From positions 2,114,052 through 2,178,051 of the forward strand of contig NW_027062662.1 of the NCBI RefSeq assembly GCF_032884065.1: a stretch of DNA of 64,000 bases. Direction: 5' to 3'. Positions 23,301 to 34,704 of the stretch are shown here, piece after piece. This DNA is from Artemia franciscana (lineage: Eukaryota > Arthropoda > Branchiopoda > Anostraca > Artemiidae). Position numbers and translations under genes: made by a program. Numbering within the stretch: the stretch's first letter is position 1; each line of letters begins with the position of its first letter. The notes beneath the pieces are model-generated. The model was not told the origin of the DNA and did not search any database. It saw only the letters and a program-made list of their open reading frames with translations.

Positions 23301-23934
23301 TTCAGCGGGGAGGAAGAATAATTTTTGCTTCTTCAAAATCTGTTTTCTTTTTTGATTGGTTTGAAGACTGTATTACAGTCTAGAAGGTAACTTTTTATTA
23401 AATTAGATATCTACTACAAAGTAACGGCCCCAAAATCAGTTCTATCGCCACAGTTTTGTTACTGGTTAGTATTATGAACATTTTCTTTTATATTTTCTAC
23501 TTAAGAATTAGAATGTCATATTCTAATTTGAATTTTTAAGCTGTATAGGATAATCTGAGCGTTGCCTTTGATTGTAAGCAACACAATTACTGTATAATTT
23601 TATCCAATTTAAAATCAAGATCAATTATGGTTTTTGGCCTAAGCTCATGATTCGTCACCAATCTCTAGATAACAAACTCCATAATATACCACTTCAGCCA
23701 CCAAATCTCCTGGGTGCGAAATAGAGCATGATAAACACGAGTGCTTCCATGCCAAGGTTGGAGTCTATTAGCTCCGATCCGCGCTTTCATCCCTGGTCAA
23801 GGCTAGAGGAGACCCTACACATTGCACCTCATTGCTATTCAGTTTTGCCTCCTCCTGGTGGTTGCCTAACTTCATCACCAGAATGACGAACGTGATGGGA
23901 CGCCTGAAGTATGGGGAGTTACTTGTCAAAAAAA
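20356..23934. other. ABCD4 intron 2; no gene seen
   Basis: Intronic, AT-rich. It contains a small duplication at about 20936-21030 (agttagttagtcaataaaag twice) and two occurrences of gaaaggtcagcaagccct (21726 and 21988). The open frames, including the one at 22824-23132, show no recognisable family. Confidence 0.5.
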
Positions 23935-24590
23935 AAAAAAAACTACAGAGAAACAAGACGTGACACATTGTCGCTGGCGACTTAAAGACATGGATCAGTA
24001 AAATAATACCTAAAGAGTAACCAGACGGCATAGCATCAGAAATGAGTGCTTAAACGGGGGGATATTACTACATCTTGTTAAATATAATAACTGATTTTTG
24101 GTTAACACTCAACTCGAGCACAACAGGCACCATCTTGTGACCTGGAGATTCAACGGAGGGGCTTTTAAAGGCGAGATTGACCACATCCTCGAAGGAGACG
24201 ACAGAGGAGCTCATGCCTGGATACGAGAATCTACAAAGTTGTATATACAGGCTCAGGAAATGGCTCCAACCACTTTCTGCTCATATGTAAATTTAGCCTA
24301 AGGCTAAGCACTCACAAAAAAAGATACAAGCTGACCGCTGCAACGAATAAAAACGACAGAGTCGACGGATCATAGCTGAGTCAAACTTCCACTTAGTAGC
24401 CAATTCGGGTTCCTTACTGATTACACTGATATCGCGTACCAATGATCTAAGCTGAAAGTCCTGACAACGGAGGTTGCTCAACAGCTGCCTGGACACACGA
24501 AGAAAAAAAAATGTTCTGGATCTCGAACATTGCGATACAGCTAGTGGAAAACATGCAACCAAGAGCATAAAGTAAGGAATTCAATGGTAC
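23935..24590 (+). mobile_element. LINE endonuclease-domain fragment
   Basis: Plus-strand frames, shifted several times, fit an apurinic-like endonuclease of an RTE-like LINE: NTQLEHNRHHLVTWRFNG and then EIDHILEGDDRG (24098-24215), corresponding to the family's NT-F---H--TWRSP and QIDHI. The following 300 bp resemble the linker to the RT domain (TAATNKNDRVDGS, then KKMFWISNIAIQLVEN). The RT domain is absent. It could belong to the same family as the C-terminal fragment at 466-1001, but the two do not overlap, so this is untested. Confidence 0.65.
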
Positions 24591-24649
24591 TACTTTTATT
24601 TTTTAGCATGTTTGCATTTTTTAGCAATGTTTTGCATTTGCATGGAAGT

Positions 24650-24810
24650 TAAGTTAAACAAGGGTTAGTTGAGTGAAGTTGAGCTGAATGGTGGTTGAAT
24701 TAAATCGGGTTGAGAGAGTGGAGTTGAATTGGGGTGGAGGTGAACGGGGTTGAGCTGAATCGGTTTTGAGGTGAATGGGGGTGGGTGATTTGAATGAGGT
24801 TGAATTAGAC
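24650..24810. repeat. Degenerate GGGGTTGAGTTGAAT array (inverted partner at 20195)
   Basis: Runs such as gagttgaattggggtggagg and aacggggttgagctgaat are variants of the reverse complement of the 20195-20355 array. Confidence 0.7.
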
Positions 24811-25806
24811 ACACACCAGTTCCCTCCCTTCAATAATCCTTAAAAGTTTTAACTTAATAAACTAAGCCGTTCTTATATTTTGCAGTTACGCCTTTTTGGT
24901 AGCCTAGGTAATAAGCACATACATGGTAGTGTCTTCTGATTTAATTAAGATACACCCTTGGCATCGATGAAAGGTTCAAATGAATACCCATAGTTGTTAT
25001 TAAGACTTTAGTAGTAGCTAAAGGAAAACTTTAGTATTCCTGAGACACTAGTAGCAGTAGTGTTATGCACATATTACCCTTTTGTCAGTTGAACATCCCC
25101 CTTATCATGCCCTGGTAGTTTCAACTCAATTCTCAAAAACAGATATGCCCTTTTGGCAACTGGGATGGACATTGTGTCTTTTGAAGTAGCTCAACATCTT
25201 CTCAGGCATTCCCTGAAAGATTCAAATGAAGACTCTTAGCCCTTCCTAAACTATTGCACAAGCCCTCATTTCCATGGTAAGGTGGGGTTGGGAGGAATGA
25301 AGGGGGGAAGGGAGAGTATATGCATTAATGAGTAAGAGAGATTGGATTTGTTATTATAGATAAATAGATATGTGGACTTTCGCGCGAATACAAACCCTCA
25401 TAGGTTTTCCCCAGCGCAAAAGTGTTGTATTTTATTTATTTGTGAATGTTGAAATAAAAAGCTTGAACTTGAACTAAAAGCGACACGGGAGTGTTGGCTC
25501 TGATGAGCAATGTGTAAAGGATGGTACCCTTGCACTCATTGATCACGCAGCTTGCACTCATTGCACTCATTGATCACGCTTTCGAAATTTAGATTAAGAT
25601 GGCCATCATGAACTTTGATCCTTTGATTTGTTATAGTCCTTTAATTATGTGGTATCCATGTAGCTATTTCTTTTTTTTAACTTTATTAAATAAAAAGTAA
25701 AGTCATCAATGAAATCGATTGATTGGCGCATCATTATCTGTTTAGACAATAACCTTCCAGCTTTATCTCAAATTAAACAAACAAATAAAAAGCAAATAGA
25801 ACTTAC
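24811..25806. other. ABCD4 intron 2, right end; probable retroelement tail
   Basis: Mostly unremarkable. At about 25425-25480 the sequence ttatttgtgaatgttgaaat followed by aaaaagcttgaacttgaac looks like the 3' tail of a non-LTR element on the plus strand. The phrase ttgcactcattgatcacgc is repeated near 25529-25582. Confidence 0.4.
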
Positions 25807-25934
25807 AAAAGATATGGACAATATAATTCCTAGGCTAATAGCTGTTTGTACTTGAAAGGCTTCTAAGTCTTTGTCTCCTAATACTTTGTAGAATCTACTT
25901 GGCACTAGTCCAACAAAATATATAACAACTTGCT
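25807..25934 (-). CDS. ABCD4: ABCD4 exon 2
   Basis: This 128-bp minus-strand exon starts with AG, which completes the G left by exon 1 to a glutamate codon. It then reads QVVIYFVGLVPSRFYKVLGD, continues with KDLEAFQVQT and ends in a hydrophobic segment. From memory, human ABCD4 has [20 protein letters not shown] and NKDLEGF at this point, so identity is high and collinear. It covers the end of transmembrane helix 1, a luminal loop and the start of helix 2. The acceptor is CAG behind a T-run (25935-25937); the donor GTAAGT is at 25801-25806. It ends in phase 0. Confidence 0.97.
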
Positions 25935-25969
25935 CTGAAAAAAAGAGGTAATCAATCAGAAGTAAGCTA

Positions 25970-26425
25970 CAGTGAAGACAGTAGTCAAGTATGGCTCTGA
26001 AGTGGGGGTGCTACGAAAAAAAAAGGAGGAAGATTTACTAGATGTTTTCGAGAGAAATTGAATAAGGATTGTTTTGGTTCCCCGACTGACTCACTGTATC
26101 TAAAACAGTAGGCTGTACGAAAAGTGTGGTTCAACGAGAGAAAGGTTGAAATGGCTAGAACACCTTTTGCAGATGAAGCATGAAATATTTTCCAAGATTG
26201 TCCTTTTTGGCTAACTGTCATGAGCTAAGCAAAAAGCAGGTCGTCCCCAATTAGACTGGGGGAATTTCGTAAAGAAAGATTTACAAGGAACGAGATCTTT
26301 CTTGGAGGCTGTAAAGAGGTGGGCTTTGAATAAATTGGGACCGAGGAGGAGCATTTGTAGCTTTATTGGCCATAGGAGGGTTGCTACTGCAATGAGTTGG
26401 TTAGTAGTAGTACTCATAATTTATT
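25970..26425 (+). mobile_element. LINE-A 3' fragment
   Basis: Only 35 bp from ABCD4 exon 2, on the opposite strand. It is collinear with the last 450 bp of the 35560-37990 copy: gtcaagtatggctctgaa, agatttactagatgttttc, then a ggagggtg-like segment and the terminal tail gttggttagtagtagtac. Frameshifted and 5'-truncated. Confidence 0.85.
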
Positions 26426-27252
26426 TGTAACTTACTTTTAAACAAAACAATTAGAGTAAAATACACTAAAAGAAGAAGAAAACAAATACCAACACACGTA
26501 ACTTAAGCCTTTATCTCAGACAAAAATTATTCGTCTGACATTTAAACTATACGGTAGTCTCCTTCGGCCTTTTTTCGCTTTTTAATTTTAATATGCTCAA
26601 GCTTTTGTTGAGTTTCCTTGCTACAGGTCAAATGATGTTATTTACTTTATATGGAAATTTAACCAATACAACCCTAATCCTGGTTGTCATTTATCTAGCA
26701 ATAAGCATCAAAAAATCTTGTGCATAAATATAGATTTTAGACTTTGTTTACATGAGCTGTTGTTCTTGTTTCCTTTTCTCAATTAAAACCTAAAACAAAC
26801 AGAAATCAAAATGAATAATCAAGTCATACTTATTATGAAAACGAATTCAAAGAAATAGGAGTAATAAGGAATATCGAATCCCTTAAAGGAGGAAACAGGT
26901 TTTGGACACTCTTCATGCCTCTAATGACAGAATTTGGGTTGCAGCGGTAGCTAACCACCTAGTAAGAGACGACCACGTATCATCGTAAAAAATAAAATAG
27001 CTCATAACTCCTTGAAATAGAGTCGAACCAAAAAACAAAGTGCACTATTAGAACCGCCTTGTCCGAAACTCCTAGCCTATATAGGACTTACGGTCTCTTG
27101 GCTTGAACAACAAAGAAAGTATGTCAGTTTGAAAAACAAGAAAAGTGACTTGAATTGCAATGTTCTGCACCAACAGTATCTTTTTTCCGTTTTTTTTCTC
27201 CTCGGCTAGCACGGACCTGAAAAATCATAGAGAGCCCTTTAATGGCTCATTT
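26426..27252. other. ABCD4 intron 1; no gene seen
   Basis: AT-rich intronic sequence between LINE-A and the CR1/Jockey-like LINE. No feature recognised on either strand. Confidence 0.5.
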
Positions 27253-28640
27253 AGATAAGATAAGATTTATTTGCAAAAGAACTATCACAAGCTCTAAAGA
27301 GCCGAATTCGCTTTATATGTCACTAAAAGCTAAGAAAAAAATCAAAATAGTACATTAAGTCAAACACTTAAAATTAAAAGGAATTAAAAAAGCAAAATCA
27401 TCAAAGATAAAGCAAATTCATCAAAGAATAAATCATCAAAGATAAACTTAACAATTAAATTACAAAAACATTGCAGTAAAAAGGGGAATTTGGTAATTAC
27501 ATGATCACGAATTATTATTTAGGTGTTTCAGAATAAATGGTATAAAACTTTTGCGAAACCTTTCTGTAACAGCATGAATCGGAGAGTAAGTTGGGATTGC
27601 TAAGGAGGCTGACCGGGGGAGTCGGAGTCTAATGGGATTGTGAAAATCAGGGAGTAAGTCCTCAGTGCGGGGATTGGAAATGACTGATTTAGCGAAAAGC
27701 AGGCAAATTTTTTCCCTCCTTTCTTTTAAGGTGGTAATGCGCGCAGCTTTAAGGAGGAAGGAGTATGGAATTTTGCCTTCTTTGTAAATGATCCTGAGCG
27801 AACGCTTTTGGACCGACTCGATTTTGTCACTAAGTTCATTTGAAAGTTGCGAATGCCAGACCGGACATGCATATTCCAATAACGGTCTGATAAAGGATAA
27901 GTAAACACGGAGGGAATGTATCTTAGGACAATTAAATTTGTTTAGTAGCTTAAAAATGGATAGTGAAACATTTGCTTGTTTAACAATGTTGGATACATGT
28001 GTTTCCCACTTAAGATCATTAGAAATTGTGACACCAAGAAGCTTAACATGTTTCACTAGCATTTCGCTTGGGATCGGATCGCAAAAAGCAGGAGTAGATT
28101 TCAAGAAGTTGATTGTCATTATCTGTGATTTAGTGGGATTTACTGTCATATTTAGATTCTTGGATTCATCCGAACATTGGGTTAGGATTTCAACGGGGTC
28201 ACTTTTAATATTCCTATGACATACTTCAAGGATCGACAAGTCATCAACATATTTCCATCGTTGGGGGAACTCCTTGCCAATTTCGTTAATCATGACAAGA
28301 AATAATAGTGGTCCCAATAAGGTTCCTTGAGGTATTCCACAGTACCTAGGGAGGGGGTTAGAGAAGGTATTTTTGTATTTTACAACTTGTGATCTGTCTG
28401 AAAGGAACGATATAACAATATTTACTAAGAGTGGGTCAATTTCAAAGTTATCATGTAGTAGACGAATTAGGATAGTGTGGTTAACTAAGTCAAACGCTTT
28501 TTGGAAATCGACTAAAACCAGGTTTAGCCAAACATTTGGTTTCTCTAGTTCACTTAGGATCGTGTGAATCAAGTGTACAAGGTAATGGGTGGTGGAGGTT
28601 TTTCTTAAATTACCAAACTGTCATTTGAAAGGAATGTGAC
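27253..28640 (-). mobile_element. CR1/Jockey-like LINE, 5'-truncated, RT mostly intact
   Basis: A minus-strand frame of about 375 codons runs from 28620 to 27505. It begins QFGNLRKTSTTHYLVHLIHT and continues through LVDFQKAFDLVNH (RT motif A), GIPQGTLLGPLLFLVMINEI (motif B region), the catalytic YVDD, and a full C-terminal region with FIRPLLEYACPVWHSQL, ending at the stop at 27505. A TGA lies directly upstream of QFG, and no RT start or endonuclease was seen, so the copy is 5'-truncated. About 250 bp of 3' UTR end near 27253 in a gataagataagattta-type tail (plus-strand view). It is the longest retroelement frame here and probably fairly young. It lies in ABCD4 intron 1 in sense orientation. 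Confidence 0.9.
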
Positions 28641-30345
28641 ACATTCCAAAACTTTTCATAATTAATAAAAATAACTTTAAAAGCAAAATAATTTTTTACG
28701 AAAAACTGTATACATAAAGGATAAATATAGTTCTTTAAAAATAGGAACTATGTCTAGTCTAGTTAATCAGAAATGGGGATAATAGAGATTCCTTAAACAT
28801 ACTAAAGAACAAACCATAGCACGTATTGAGCTTAGTTAGCTGCTTGATTCTCTGAACTTCGCCTCTTACTATTCCAAATAAGAAAAAGCCATAGGCTTTT
28901 TCCTGTTTGTAATTTTTTTATGTTAAAGAACGAATCATAATAAAGAATGAACAAAAGCTCATAGTAAGTGAAATATTGATTGAAAGTAGTAGCCTTGGCT
29001 TTAGTGCCAGTGTTATACAGTCATAGGAAGACCCATTTGACAGCTTCTGGCAAAGGTCAGAGGCGGCAAAATTGCCAAACGAATAAATGTTTGACTACAG
29101 TGTAGTAGACAAAAGTCAAAAGCTTAAGAACATTTTATTGATATGCTGGGGATTAATTGGCTGAGAAAAAAATATAATGAAAAATACATTGAAGGCAAAC
29201 TGTTCTTATATCTCCATGCTACCACTTTGACTCTAAAAAACTCCGCTTTCATGGCTTATATATTTCAAGTTCCCAAAGCAAGTTCTTTGGGTACAAGACC
29301 CTTCTCCCATCTCCAAGTGCTGTATATGTGCACATCTTGTACCACTTTAAAGTATCGATCATTAAAGGAACATTCCTTAAACATGAAAAATAATTAAAAT
29401 GAAAAAGAAATATAATGATTGCGCTTAGAGACTACCCTGAACCCAAAGACAAAAGAATATGGTATGGTACATCTGGTATTCGACTTCCTTGGACGTTGGC
29501 GTTGAAGGCTTTAGAAACAGCTAAATATAAATACGAGACTACAACTGGAATATATGCATCTCAAAATAAAACAAAAGCCACTATATCTTACATATAGCTT
29601 CTACTCTTGCCAAGATTTTAATACAGTTCATTGCAATTCAAATGGCACTGTTGTACTATTCAGGTCCAAATAAGAACAAACTTCAGAAATTGTGTTTACA
29701 TTACGTCAGATTTGGTATTTAAGAGTTTGTGAAATAACCAATTACAAAAATGGCACTTATGAAACAGTATGAGGATCCAAAAAGAACAATTTTTCCCCAT
29801 ATGCTATTCAAGTTCCTCCAAGATTTTCTCCCAAAGTATATTACAGTTTGCAGCCACCCTAGACACCAGAATACCATTTGTGCTTGACTCAGAACAAAAT
29901 TTAGCTGTTTATCCTCTTTAAAAAATAAATATAAGAAAAAAACATTGAAAAAGCACAAAAGACTATTCAAACCAGCATGAAAAACTTTGTGTCTAGTACC
30001 CATATATTTTTGACAATTGTTCTGTAAATTCGTCAGAAGCCCCTAAAAGCTCAACTGAAGTTTGCAGTATACTGGAAAAAAATGTGTATATTTTTAACCT
30101 TTTTTCCCTCTTTTTTTAAATGCAACATTTAACGTTACAATATGTATCCAACTCTACTGAAAATAATTGTTTTTATTTCTTCTACATTTTGCTTGTTTTA
30201 TATTGTGATTCTTATATGAGTTATTTTCTCCTTGTTTTTGGTTCAAATATTACTTTTACTTTTTGTTCAAAAATCTAGCTTTCTGATTTAATTCAAGTGC
30301 CAATAGCTTTAGGGCAATCTAATTAAAATTTTTATAGAGGCACTA
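28641..30345. other. ABCD4 intron 1; no gene seen
   Basis: AT-rich. The short open frames at 29143-29397 and 29415-29597 show no recognisable family or splice signals. Confidence 0.45.
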
Positions 30346-30349
30346 AAAC

Positions 30350-30730
30350 TCAATTTTTCAGAGAGCTAAGAACATTTTGTTGGAAAGTATCAGAAGATAC
30401 CCCAAGAAAACAAAGCCTACAATAGCCCATAAAATGTGCTGCAATTGGTGTATTAGTGGGCCCAAAGCTGCCACTTAAACAATGGGTGGCAGATAATGGA
30501 TGTGGCATCTCCAATGGCTCTGATAGCATACTGGTTAACATAATCATTGATACGGACCAAGCTATCATAGGATAGAGAAATTCCAAGGGGATGCCAAAAT
30601 TCTATCAGAATAACTGTCCCTGGATTCTTTAACCAGATGGGCATTCTACTGGAGCATGTTTCAAAACTGGCCATTGATGCCACATCATGAGGACAAATAA
30701 AAACACTCTCGACCCATCCAATGGCATGAG
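30350..30730 (-). other. Unidentified coding-like remnant
   Basis: The minus strand stays open for about 80-90 codons (VESVFICPHDVASMASFETC, later FWHPLGISLSYDSLVRIND and ATSIICHPLFKWQLWAH) with a protein-like composition that is less AT-driven than its surroundings. I do not recognise the family. It may belong with a second minus-strand remnant near 32000-32460. The foldback element at 31505-31857 separates the two. Confidence 0.3.
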
Positions 30731-31504
30731 AACAGGATCAAGCAAGTGGAGTGAAGTTTTATAATTTCCAGTTTGTACATATTTTTTTAATTATGGAGGG
30801 CTACGAAATTTTATTTTATGCAAACAGATTTTAATTATTAGCAGAATCAAAGGACAGACCAACATCTAAATAAATACAGTTGCTAAGCCATTTGTTCATT
30901 TTTTTACACCAATCTTTGGTGACAGTGTCTCTATTGATAGGAGTTCAAGGCCGAAACATCTGGCCGAAAGACAATCTAGCTGGATTTTACATATATTATC
31001 AAAAAACGCTGCGATTAACTCGATTAACTCGATATGAGGAGAGGCCAGAGCTATCAAAAAATTTTTAAATTTTAAATTTAAATTTTTAAATTTTTTAAAT
31101 TTTTTTATTTGAAATCCTTGAGCAATAGAAACCTTTCCCTTCAGAAAGTTGAAAAGCTTTTTCTTAATCTCTTACAAAACTAGGAAGACAATTGCATTGA
31201 TTCACGAAAATTTAGGAGGGTGGTGGTAAAATGTATTTTTCAGCATTGAAGGGAAGTGGAAAATTTGTTGTTTTTGTTTGTTTTGTTTTTTTCAATGAAA
31301 ATATATAAGACATCATTCAATGAAAGAACGGTAATTTTCAAAGTCTGAAGAAGAGGGGATCCAGGAGGCAAGCATAGATTGAAATGAGAGGGCGATGAGT
31401 GATCACCCCCCAAACTCAAATTTATAATAGATTTTCAAAACTTATAGCCTACTACTGAGTACCAAGAAGATAAATTCGAAGACCCCACTGCCTTTCCATG
31501 ACGA

Positions 31505-31857
31505 AAGTAAAACAGTTCAAAATAGGGATGAAACCTTTTTATTGACAGTGAATAGATATAAAATTATTTAACTGGATATTTCGAACACATATCACGTAAT
31601 ATGTCAGATAAATCTAATGAACCGGAACCGAAAAGGTCAAAAAGATTTGCCTCCACTGTTGCATTGAAAAAAATAAGAGCAATAAACTATATTTAATTAG
31701 TTTATTAGGTACAAATTTTGTTTATTTTTATTCATGTCTTTTAGTTTTACTGCTGATGATGAACACTGTGTATGTGTTCGAAATATCCAGTTAACTAATT
31801 TTATATCTATTCACTGTCAATAAAAAGGTTTCATCCCTATTTTGAACTGTTTTACTT
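31505..31857. mobile_element. Foldback element with 88-bp inverted arms
   Basis: Left arm 31505-31592 (aagtaaaacagttcaaaata ... gaacacatatcac) and right arm about 31769-31857 are near-perfect reverse complements, with about 176 bp between them. The right arm carries a hammerhead-ribozyme-like core (31741-31798, listed separately), as in Penelope-like element pseudo-LTRs. No GIY-YIG endonuclease or RT is present. The host phrase gagtaccaagaa occurs on both flanks (31457 and 31858), which may be a rearranged insertion footprint. Confidence 0.75.
31741..31798 (+). ncRNA. Hammerhead-ribozyme-like motif
   Basis: CTGATGA (31753-31759), then T, then a perfect 6-bp stem GAACAC/GTGTTC (31761-31766 with 31774-31779, loop of 7), then GAAA (31780-31783) followed by tatc. 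Flanking TTAGTT...CTG upstream can pair with CAG...AACTAA downstream as stem I. That would leave a tiny stem III and an AUC cleavage triplet, the minimal type known from Penelope-like elements. The extra T after CTGATGA departs from the consensus, so activity is uncertain. The left-arm counterpart has a degraded core (ctgacat). Confidence 0.45.
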
Positions 31858-31999
31858 GAGTACCAAGAATTTGAATTCGATTGAAAAAACTGAAAAAATC
31901 AAAACTTTCTGAAGCAAAAATAGATCAGCATATCAGCAATACCATTGTTCAAAGACAGTTAGTGTTGTGAATGGAAAACTGAAACGTTTCTGTAATATT

Positions 32000-32460
32000 A
32001 GAGAGAGGCCAACAGGGTGTATACCAAGGATAAAAAAGTTAGATGGTGACAGTATTGTGGCCAGCAATAAACATCATTGATATCAATTATCACTGCTCCC
32101 TGGAGATGAGACACAGACAAAATATATGTAACATCCAACTGAAATAATTTTGTTTCATTACTTAATTTACAAAAATCCAATGCTCCTTCACCAACACTAT
32201 AAATGTGTGCCTTGTTGATACCAGATCTGCCTAATTCTCAGAAGTACCCTGGCAATGATGTCAATTGATCTACCACAAATACAATGTCTTTGGTTCATTA
32301 GATGGCATTGAATAAGGTTATAGTTGTGATGAAGATACCAGCTATACACCAATTATAAGGATCACCACTATATCTCCCTTTTTCCCAAATGGTTTTGTAA
32401 AGTAATTTAAGAAGCCTGTGTCACTCATACCAATTGCGAGTAAAAAATCCCACTTCTCAA
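32000..32460 (-). other. Unidentified coding-like remnant
   Basis: Minus-strand pieces such as DIEKWDFLLAIGMSDTGF, NYFTKPFGKKGDIVV, LDFCKLSNETKLFQLDVTYI and DINDVYCWPQYC look like decayed protein-coding sequence broken by frameshifts. The family is not recognised; it may be a relic of a transposon gene continuing toward 30350. Confidence 0.3.
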
Positions 32461-32689
32461 TGTCTTTAGCCAATCTATGTCAATAGTTAAGTGGGTATAT
32501 TTCACATGTCCCTAGACATGCAACCTGGTTATACTCATTTTCTTCACAAGTGGAATCTGATACAGGGCACCATAAGACCAACTAGCCGTTCTGCCACACG
32601 ACAATGGGGTCCTTCACAAGGGAATGTTCCTTGAAAGGTGCATTCCCTGCTGCTATCCCAGCTTCATTTTTGCCCCTTTACACATCTGG

Positions 32690-33350
32690 CCTTTCCTTTT
32701 TGGCAACATGGTAAGGGGGATTTTGAAATGCAGAATAAAGGATTATGAGCAGATAAAGATGTTGCAAAGATAATAGGTAATATTTTACAAGACCAGAAGA
32801 TATAGGTTAGGTAGTATGAAAGAGGTCTTTCTGATTTCCAGTGCTTCTAGATGTTGGCGAAGGAGACATGGGGTGAAGGGGTTTTTCTTAAGGTGACTTT
32901 AAAAAAGAGGGATTGAAGAATATAATTGAATTAAGTGGCCTTGGGGGAAGGCCTTAACGCCTTGGGGGAAGAAGGAAGTATTTAGGGAGTAGGAAAGGGC
33001 AAGAAGGTCCTTATTTTTGCCAGATGTGAGGAAGTATGGATGAGAGAGTGAGTCATGTGATGTATGAGAGTGAAGAATTGAGTGAGTTGAGAAATGAAGT
33101 GAATGGAAAATATAGGTTGAAGAGATATGCCTGGTGAATGTAATGAGTGATGATTGTTTTGCAATTGTTAAAGATTTAGGACAATTTCTTAGGTTGGCAA
33201 TGGAGCACAGAAGTAGATTTTTGTGATTTGTGTTTTTCTTTCCTATGTTATGTTTATCCAATGACAATTATTTAAAAGTGAATTATCTTTTTGGTTTGTA
33301 TTGCCATGAACCTATGGCATAGAAGGCAATAAAATTTACTTACTATTCTG
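32690..33350 (+). mobile_element. Probable 3' end of a non-LTR element
   Basis: GA-rich plus-strand sequence without stable coding ends in cctatggcatagaaggcaat followed by aaaatttacttac, the form of a CR1/L2-type 3' terminus with a polyadenylation-like aataaa. The 122-residue minus-strand frame at 32899-33267 is a composition artefact of this purine-rich stretch. Confidence 0.4.
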
Positions 33351-33540
33351 AGTCTAATAGCCTTAATTCACTTATTTAAAACACAATTCGAGAAGGACGA
33401 GTGATGTTGTACTTTTTACTCCTGGCACTGCTACCCCTTCCAAATTCACGCTGAGGAAAAGTGCCTGCTAGGAGAGTGGAGGCGCCCCCATCCCCTACTT
33501 AACACCACTGTGCAAACATTTCAAATGTACCTTTGCAAAG
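33351..33540. other. Short non-coding spacer
   Basis: Sequence between the probable LINE tail and the Helitron. Nothing recognised. Confidence 0.5.
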
Positions 33541-34106
33541 CTATATATATATATATATATATAAATAAGTTGTCTGTGTGTGTGTGGGTCTGTCGGGTGA
33601 CGTCATGTTTGTGTGTCGACTGACGTCATGTTTTCGACTGACGAAATTACAGACCGGGACATCGGGACACAAATGACGACCGGGACACCGGCACATAGGG
33701 AATATAAATGACGACACTCAAAGAGAAACAACAAAGCACCGGGACACAAATGACGACCGGGACACAGGAAATATAAATGACGACCAGGACATAAGTAAAA
33801 AAAAAACTAAAAAAAAAGGTAAAAACTACAAAAAAACTTAAAAGAAAAAAAAACTAAAAACTAATAAAAAAACTAAAAAAGCTAAAAAACTAAAAAACTA
33901 AAAAAGAAAAAAAAAGAAAAAAGGAAAAAAATGAAAAATAAAGGAGAAAAAAAAACTAAAAAAACGAATGTATATACAGACCGGGACACCGGGATACAAA
34001 TGACGACTGGGACACAGGGAATATAAATGACAACCGGGACACAGGGACACAACTACAACGGGGACGCCGGGGGGCACAGGGGGATATATAAATGACGACG
34101 GGGACA

Positions 34107-34505
34107 CAGGGAATATTAGATTAGCAATCACCATCAACAAAGCCCAAGGGCAATCATTAGAATCATGAGGTATAACTAAAAAAACTAAAAAAAGGTGAAA
34201 AACTAAAAACTAAAAAAAATGCCAATTCAAAAACGAATGTATATACAGACCGGGACACCGGGACACAAGGAATATAAATGACGCCCGGGACACTCAAAGA
34301 GAAATCACAGACTGGGACACCGGGACACAAATGACGACCGGGACACAGGGAATATAAATGACGACCGGGACACAGGGACACAACTACAAAGGGGACGCTG
34401 GGGGGCACAGGGGGATATATAAATGACGACGGTGACACAGGGAATGGTCTATTAGCAATCACCATCAACAAAGCTCAAGGGCAATCATTAGAATCATGAG
34501 GTATA
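34107..34505 (+). repeat. Internal duplication of the Helitron helicase segment
   Basis: The helicase stretch agcaatcaccatcaacaaag ... gaatcatgaggtata occurs at about 34120-34175 and again at about 34450-34505. Between the copies are A-rich sequence and gaccgggacac repeats. Only the second copy continues into the conserved helicase end. Confidence 0.8.
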
Positions 34506-34646
34506 GATCTGAATACGGATTGTTTTCCCATGGACCATTATATGTTGCATGTTCAAGAGTCGGTAAACCTGACAATCTATTTATATGCACAGACAATGGG
34601 ACAGCAAAGAATGTTGTATATTCGCAAGTTTTACGTAGTTAAAAAC

Positions 34647-34648
<2 letters not shown>

Positions 34649-34702
<54 letters not shown>
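34649..34702. repeat. AT microsatellite
   Basis: A run of about 25 AT dinucleotides inside the Helitron 3' region, ending in atctatctat. Confidence 0.95.

Positions 34703-34704
<2 letters not shown>

Noticed and set aside
27938..28567. Plus-strand frames across 27.9-28.6 kb
   Set aside because: Shadows of the CR1/Jockey-like RT encoded on the minus strand.
32899..33267. 122-residue minus-strand open frame
   Set aside because: Low-complexity Ser/His/Thr composition from a purine-rich strand upstream of a LINE-like tail; no domain and no supporting signals.
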